10,160 nucleotides of DNA, taken from Cellvibrionales bacterium. Its GTDB lineage: Bacteria; Pseudomonadota; Gammaproteobacteria; Pseudomonadales; UBA7434. The stretch is from positions 1-10,160 of the forward strand of contig JABIQF010000097.1 of NCBI GenBank assembly GCA_018668095.1, given 5' to 3'. Shown here piece by piece: positions 7,252-10,160 of this stretch (positions are counted from its first letter, which is position 1; each line of letters starts with the position of its first letter). The position numbers and the translations under genes were made by a program. Under the pieces are notes generated by a model. It saw only the letters and a program-made list of their open reading frames with translations. It searched no databases and had not been told where the DNA came from.

Positions 7252-7281
7252 GCGACACTGCTACATTTGCGGTGCTATAAT
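7252..7281 (+). promoter_or_regulatory. Putative sigma70 promoter for icd
   Basis: A perfect TATAAT (7276-7281) is preceded by TGC, giving a full extended -10 (TGnTATAAT). A partial -35 GCGACA (7252-7257, 4 of 6 matches) lies 18 nt upstream. The discriminator after the -10 is GC-rich (CCTGCCCCG), a feature of growth-rate or stringent-sensitive promoters. Transcription would start near 7288, leaving an icd leader of about 206 nt. Confidence 0.55.
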
Positions 7282-7301
7282 CCTGCCCCGCAAAAACGCG
7301 C

Positions 7302-7307
7302 ATTATA
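7302..7307 (-). promoter_or_regulatory. Putative -10 box for rluE-nudJ-mnmA
   Basis: ATTATA on the plus strand reads TATAAT on the minus strand, about 130 nt upstream of the rluE start. No convincing -35 is found at 16-18 nt. It faces the icd -10 box, and the two predicted start sites would fall within about 10 nt of each other. Confidence 0.35.
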
Positions 7308-7404
7308 AGCTTCCGCTATTGTCATTATCCACCCGAGCTAACTGTTGTATCAACGTTAGAGCGTATTGGGTTGGCCGTTAGCGTTGATCAGATTTATAGG
7401 CTGT

Positions 7405-7440
7405 CGTGGTTAAGCCACGGCAAGAAACATTTTAACCACG
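7405..7440 (+). promoter_or_regulatory. Alternative hairpins in the icd leader
   Basis: CGTGGTTAA (7405-7413) is perfectly complementary to TTAACCACG (7432-7440), an 18-nt spacing. Its first part CGTGG can instead pair with the nearer CCACG (7415-7419) over a 5-nt loop. The two pairings exclude each other. The element lies about 50-90 nt upstream of the icd start. A regulatory role is inference only. Confidence 0.4.
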
Positions 7441-7473
7441 TCTTTTAACCAAAACGTAGCAGTAAACGTAATT

Positions 7474-7492
7474 TTAACGGAGTACTCCTTAA
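7474..7492 (+). promoter_or_regulatory. icd ribosome site inside a palindrome
   Basis: The only purine-rich ribosome site for icd, GGAG (7479-7482), is half of the perfect 10-nt palindrome GGAGTACTCC (7479-7488), flanked by TTAA on both sides with one extra C. The mRNA could form a small stem (GGA/TCC plus TTAA/TTAA) that hides the site. The spacing from GGAG to ATG is 11 nt, rather long. Confidence 0.5.
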
Positions 7493-7493
7493 C

Positions 7494-8750
7494 ATGGGAT
7501 ATCAACATATTGTTGTGCCTGCAGATGGCGCTAAAATCACTACCAATACCGACGGCTCAATTTCTGTGCCTGATTGCCCAATCATACCTTATATTGAAGG
7601 TGATGGAATTGGTGTAGATGTTACCCCGCCAATGTTAGCAGTAACTGATGCAGCTGTTGCTAAAGCCTATGGCGGCAAGCGCTCTATTGCTTGGATGGAA
7701 ATTTACAATGGCGAAAAAGCAGCTGAGAAATATGAAGGTGATTGGTTTCCAGCAGAAACGCTAGATGCTATTCGCGAATATAAAGTGGCGATTAAAGGTC
7801 CGTTAACTACGCCAGTGGGTGGTGGTTTCCGTTCATTAAACGTCGCCTTAAGACAAGAGTTAGATTTGTACGTTTGTCAGCGTCCTGTGCGCTGGTTTAC
7901 GGGTGTACCTTCACCGGTTAAAGAGCCACAAAAAACGGACATGATTATCTTTCGTGAGAATTCAGAAGATATTTATGCGGGTATTGAGTGGAAAGCGGGA
8001 TCAGAAGAGGCCGATAAAGTTATTGCCTTTTTCCGTGATGAAATGGGCGTTTCAAAAATTCGTTTCCCTGAAGATTGCGGCATTGGTGTTAAGCCAGTTT
8101 CATCGCAGGGCACTAAGCGTTTAGTCCGTAAAGCGATTCAATATTGTATTGATCAAGATTTACCGTCTGTGACATTGGTTCACAAAGGTAACATCATGAA
8201 GTTCACTGAAGGCGCTTTTAAAGAGTGGGGCTATGAACTTGCTAAAGAAGAGTTTGGCGCTGAGCTTTTAGACGGTGGCCCATGGATGACCATGAACAAC
8301 CCTGTTACCGGTAAACAGATTATCATTAAAGATGTTATTGCTGATGCCATGTTGCAGCAGATTTTATTGCGTCCAGATGAATACAGCGTAATAGCTACGT
8401 TAAACCTTAACGGTGATTACATCTCTGATGCGCTTGCTGCTCAGGTAGGTGGTATTGGTATTGCGCCAGGTGCTAACTTGTCTGATGATATTGCGTTGTT
8501 TGAAGCCACTCACGGCACTGCGCCTAAATATGCTGGTCAGGATAAAGTGAATCCTGGTTCGGTTATTTTGTCTGCAGAGATGATGTTGCGTCATCTTGGT
8601 TGGAATGAAGCGGCCGATCTTGTTGTATCTGGCGTTGAAGGTGCGATTGCTGCTAAGACTGTGACTTATGATTTTGAGCGTTTAATGGATGATGCAACAC
8701 TGCTTAAGTGTTCAGAGTTCGGCGATGCTATTATTAAGCATATGGACTAA
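7494..8750 (+). CDS. icd: NADP-dependent isocitrate dehydrogenase
   Basis: A 418-residue homodimeric-type isocitrate dehydrogenase (E. coli Icd 416 aa), converting isocitrate and NADP+ to 2-oxoglutarate, CO2 and NADPH in the TCA cycle. It opens with the family start (MGYQHI) and PYIEGDGIGVD. Substrate-site motifs are KGPLTTPVGGGFRSLNVALRQ, with Ser114 equivalent to E. coli Ser113 (the AceK phosphorylation site), ENSEDIYAGIEW with the catalytic Tyr, HKGNIMKFTEGAF with the catalytic Lys, and LNGDYISDALAAQ with metal-binding Asp. The coenzyme loop HGTAPKYAGQDKVNPGS has the Lys-Tyr pair that selects NADP over NAD. The C terminus (TVTYDFERLMD...EFGDAI) is complete. The ATG at 7494 is the only sensible start. 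A strong terminator follows. Conservation of the Ser suggests glyoxylate-shunt control if aceK exists elsewhere; that is inference. Confidence 0.99.
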   Translation: MGYQHIVVPADGAKITTNTDGSISVPDCPIIPYIEGDGIGVDVTPPMLAVTDAAVAKAYGGKRSIAWMEIYNGEKAAEKYEGDWFPAETLDAIREYKVAIKGPLTTPVGGGFRSLNVALRQELDLYVCQRPVRWFTGVPSPVKEPQKTDMIIFRENSEDIYAGIEWKAGSEEADKVIAFFRDEMGVSKIRFPEDCGIGVKPVSSQGTKRLVRKAIQYCIDQDLPSVTLVHKGNIMKFTEGAFKEWGYELAKEEFGAELLDGGPWMTMNNPVTGKQIIIKDVIADAMLQQILLRPDEYSVIATLNLNGDYISDALAAQVGGIGIAPGANLSDDIALFEATHGTAPKYAGQDKVNPGSVILSAEMMLRHLGWNEAADLVVSGVEGAIAAKTVTYDFERLMDDATLLKCSEFGDAIIKHMD

Positions 8751-8780
8751 TTGCTGCTGCTTGCCGCGAATGCGGTTAGG

Positions 8781-8816
8781 CACAAAAAAGCCGACGTTAG
8801 CGTCGGCTTTTTTGTG
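8781..8816. terminator. Bidirectional intrinsic terminator between icd and cspD
   Basis: CACAAAAAAGCCGACG (8781-8796) and its perfect reverse complement (8801-8816) enclose the 4-nt loop TTAG. The GC-rich core GCCGACG/CGTCGGC is flanked by A6 on the left and T6 on the right, so the hairpin has a U tract when read from either strand. It sits 30 nt after the icd stop and 51 nt beyond the cspD stop, serving both convergent genes. Confidence 0.95.
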
Positions 8817-8867
8817 TTCGTTATTATAGTTTTTTAGCAATGGAGATTGTGAGTGCCTGATCCAAAG

Positions 8868-9182
8868 CTAGATGGCTGCTTCGGTTTCTCCTGTAAGCTT
8901 ATGATTAATCTCGCTCGTTTGTTCTGCATCGCTGCTAATGCCGGCATCTTTTGGCTCGCTACTTACGTCTGGCGCTTCGGCGAGTATCGTTATGCTGGCA
9001 GCATGAAGCCCTTTTGGTCCATCAACGGCTTCGAATGCAACACATTGACCGGCTCTTAATGTACGGTAGCCATCCATATCGACAGCAGAGTAATGTGCAA
9101 ATACATCTTTGTTTTCTATATCGGTTAAAATAAAGCCATATCCTTTGGCGTTATTGAACCATTTCACCACACCTGTTTGCAT
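8868..9182 (-). CDS. cspD: cold-shock domain protein CspD
   Basis: A single cold-shock domain (about residues 1-67) of the CspD subgroup plus a tail, 104 residues in all. KWFNNAKGYGFI carries RNP1 (13-18) and DVFAHYSAVDMDGYRTLRAGQ carries RNP2 (27-31) and the CspD-typical block; E. coli CspD has nearly the same string. In E. coli, CspD binds single-stranded DNA/RNA, is made in stationary phase and inhibits replication. The tail of about 37 residues (Glu/Asp/Ser/Thr-rich, no predicted fold) is longer than in the 74-aa E. coli protein. The ATG at 9182 has a good ribosome site, AAGGA on the minus strand (9192-9196), 9 nt away. Divergent from clpS, as in E. coli, where CspD levels are set in part by Lon. 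The subgroup call rests on both sequence and location. Confidence 0.95.
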   Translation of the reverse strand: MQTGVVKWFNNAKGYGFILTDIENKDVFAHYSAVDMDGYRTLRAGQCVAFEAVDGPKGLHAASITILAEAPDVSSEPKDAGISSDAEQTSEINHKLTGETEAAI

Positions 9183-9207
9183 AATAGTTAGTCCTTCAAT
9201 TCAGTCA

Positions 9208-9236
9208 TTATCCTTATCGTATCTTTATCTTATCTT
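9208..9236 (-). repeat. GATA-motif tract in the cspD leader
   Basis: On the minus strand, five GATA motifs occur in 26 nt just upstream of the cspD ribosome site (plus-strand TATC at 9209-9212, 9215-9218, 9220-9223, 9226-9229 and 9231-9234), spaced by 1-3 nt. The tract would be in the cspD mRNA leader if transcription begins near the TATAGT box (9267-9272, minus). Seen directly; meaning unknown. Confidence 0.55.
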
Positions 9237-9261
9237 GTTGATTCTCTATTAAATTAAGGTG

Positions 9262-9298
9262 TTGACACTATAGAGAAAAAAAAGAATAAGTGTATAAT
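9262..9298 (+). promoter_or_regulatory. Putative clpS-clpA promoter region
   Basis: A perfect -35 TTGACA (9262-9267) is followed at 17 nt by a partial -10 AATAAG (9285-9290), and a perfect -10 TATAAT (9293-9298) lies downstream but 25 nt from that -35. One or two overlapping promoters are possible. On the minus strand, TATAGT (9267-9272) overlaps the -35 and may be the cspD -10. The clpS leader would be about 160-170 nt. Confidence 0.45.
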
Positions 9299-9320
9299 CA
9301 ACGACTTGGCTTTATCGTGC

Positions 9321-9440
9321 AGGCTGTAACAGGCTCTTTTAAAAGCCTCAGCACAACTTTTTAACGCCTGTAGCATAAATAGTCAAGTAAAAACCCAACA
9401 GCATAAAAGTTGAGCAGCCTGTATGATAGGCAACAACTTT
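9321..9440 (+). promoter_or_regulatory. Structured clpS mRNA leader with competing stems
   Basis: The leader has a two-tier hairpin ending 24 nt before the clpS ATG: AAAGTTG (9406-9412) pairs with CAACTTT (9434-9440), and GCCT (9417-9420) with AGGC (9428-9431) around a 7-nt loop. The same AAAGTTG could instead pair with an upstream CAACTTT (9354-9360). Likewise ACAGGC (9329-9334) can pair with GCCTGT at 9366-9371 or at 9417-9422. AGGCT occurs twice (9321 and 9331) with AGCCT at 9344-9348. There is no U tract. Regulation of clpS-clpA by this structure is inferred. Confidence 0.45.
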
Positions 9441-9464
9441 CGCATAAAGTGGTAAAAAAATAAC

Positions 9465-9845
9465 ATGAAAAACTCTCAAAATAATGAATTTCTACTACCC
9501 TTATTAATGAGTAGTGATGCAGCAGATGACGAGCATGACGGTGATCTAGCGTTTGCGGTTGAGGTTTCTAAGCCCAAACTCGAAGTCCCTTCAATGTATA
9601 ACGTTGTAATGCTGAACGACGACTACACGCCGATGGAGTTTGTCGTTGAGGTGATGGAAACGTTTTTCAATTTAGATCGTGAAGCTGCGACCAGAGTTAT
9701 GTTGACAGTACATACCATGGGTCGAGCAGTTTGTGGTTCTTACACACGTGATATTGCAGAAACAAAAGCGTCTTTGGTGAATCAATATGCCAGAGAAAGC
9801 CAGCATCCACTTCTTTGTGAAATAGAGTCATTTAAAGAAGAATAA
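9465..9845 (+). CDS. clpS: ATP-dependent Clp protease adaptor ClpS
   Basis: ClpS, 126 residues, binds the N domain of ClpA and delivers N-degron substrates to ClpAP in the cytosol. The folded core begins near residue 40 (VPSMYNVVMLNDDYTPMEFV). The N-end pocket residues are present: Asn51, Asp52, Asp53, Thr55 and Met57 in NDDYTPME, and Met79 and His83 in VMLTVH. GRAVCG, AETKASLVNQYARE and HPLLCEIE complete the fold. The N-terminal extension (about 38 residues, acidic in its middle) is some 15-20 residues longer than in E. coli ClpS (106 aa); this segment is flexible and engages ClpA. The ATG at 9465 is the first possible; its ribosome site is poor. An in-frame ATG at 9507 would give 112 residues and also lacks a good site. 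clpA follows after 49 nt, as is standard. Confidence 0.98.
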   Translation: MKNSQNNEFLLPLLMSSDAADDEHDGDLAFAVEVSKPKLEVPSMYNVVMLNDDYTPMEFVVEVMETFFNLDREAATRVMLTVHTMGRAVCGSYTRDIAETKASLVNQYARESQHPLLCEIESFKEE

Positions 9846-9894
9846 TGTTCTTTGTTTTTAATATAAGAGTCAGTTGTACGAGGTAGTTGTAAAC

Positions 9895-10160
9895 ATGCTC
9901 AATAAAGAGCTAGAAAGTACTCTCAATAGCGCATTCAAAGTTGCTCGCAATAAGCGACATGAGTTTATGACTGTTGAGCATTTGTTGTTAGCAATGCTTG
10001 ATAATCAAGATGCATCCGATGTTCTCACTGCCTGTGGTGTAGAAGTCAAAAAATTAAGTTCTAGTCTTGTTGAGTTTATCAATTCAACAACCCCCTTACT
10101 TAACGAAGATGATGAAGAGCGTGATACTCAGCCTACGCTGGGTTTTCAGCGTGTATTACA
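9895..10160 (+). CDS. clpA: ATP-dependent Clp protease ATP-binding subunit ClpA (5' part)
   Basis: The first 88 codons of ClpA, the AAA+ unfoldase that pairs with the ClpP peptidase; the gene continues past the window. The visible part is the double-repeat Clp N domain, which binds ClpS. It has the E. coli-like start MLNKELESTLNSAFKVAR, the conserved RHEFMTVEHLLLAML block (about 22-36) and DEERDTQPTLGFQRVLQ at the window end. The ATG at 9895 follows GAGG (9880-9883) by 11 nt. The 49-nt gap after clpS and the shared direction imply co-transcription, with no terminator seen between them. The Walker motifs and IGL loop lie downstream and cannot be checked here. Confidence 0.98.
   Translation, partial: MLNKELESTLNSAFKVARNKRHEFMTVEHLLLAMLDNQDASDVLTACGVEVKKLSSSLVEFINSTTPLLNEDDEERDTQPTLGFQRVL

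Larger units (their letters stand above)
7172..7493. other. 322-nt divergent rluE/icd regulatory region
   Basis: This non-coding spacer separates the starts of rluE (leftward) and icd (rightward). It contains the rluE ribosome site, one TATAAT box on each strand, and a leader of about 200 nt for icd if transcription starts near 7288. The leader contains a spaced inverted repeat ATCAACG (7349-7355) / CGTTGAT (7382-7388), alternative hairpins at 7405-7440, three copies of a TTTTAAC(C/G) element around 7430-7478, and the palindromic icd ribosome site. No coding potential was recognised. Confidence 0.6.

Noticed and set aside
8853..9059. Plus-strand open frame of 68 codons opposite cspD
   Set aside because: Antisense to the clearly recognised CspD, with no ribosome site or known motif.

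Overview
The window is a gene-dense piece of a gammaproteobacterial chromosome with moderate GC content and many AT-rich third codon positions. The protein sequences and gene order point to a marine-type gammaproteobacterium related to the Cellvibrionales/Oceanospirillales/Pseudomonadales assemblage. That placement is inference from family resemblance; there is no rRNA here to test it. No tRNA, rRNA, CRISPR array, insertion sequence or phage gene was seen.

Left part (1-3124, all +): the 3' part of a DegP/DegQ-type periplasmic protease (catalytic Ser and two PDZ domains), an exported YggE-like SIMPL-domain protein, a spermidine-synthase-like SAM-dependent methyltransferase lacking the usual aminopropyltransferase active site, and a short CysH-family (PAPS reductase-like) protein. 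These four are co-oriented, but gaps of 33-80 nt or more make a single operon uncertain.

Middle part (3165-7171, all -): rluE, nudJ, mnmA and purB, read right to left, converging on the CysH-like gene. Together with icd, cspD, clpS and clpA on the right, this is the housekeeping block known from E. coli and relatives (purB-hflD-mnmA-nudJ-rluE-icd ... cspD-clpS-clpA). The exception is hflD: it is expected between mnmA and purB, but only 243 nt of apparently non-coding DNA lies there. rluE and icd are divergent across a 322-nt spacer with two face-to-face TATAAT boxes and a long icd leader that can fold in alternative ways.

Right part (7494-10160): icd (+), a strong bidirectional terminator, cspD (-), a 282-nt divergent regulatory spacer, then clpS and the start of clpA (+), which runs off the window. 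ClpS is the N-degron adaptor of the ClpAP protease, so that pair works together. RluE (23S rRNA) and MnmA (tRNA wobble U34) are RNA-modification enzymes, PurB makes AMP/IMP precursors, and Icd is the NADP-dependent TCA enzyme.

No new multi-gene system is evident. The points most worth a second look are the missing hflD, the atypical CysH-like protein, the methyltransferase of unknown substrate, and the structured leaders upstream of icd, cspD and clpS.
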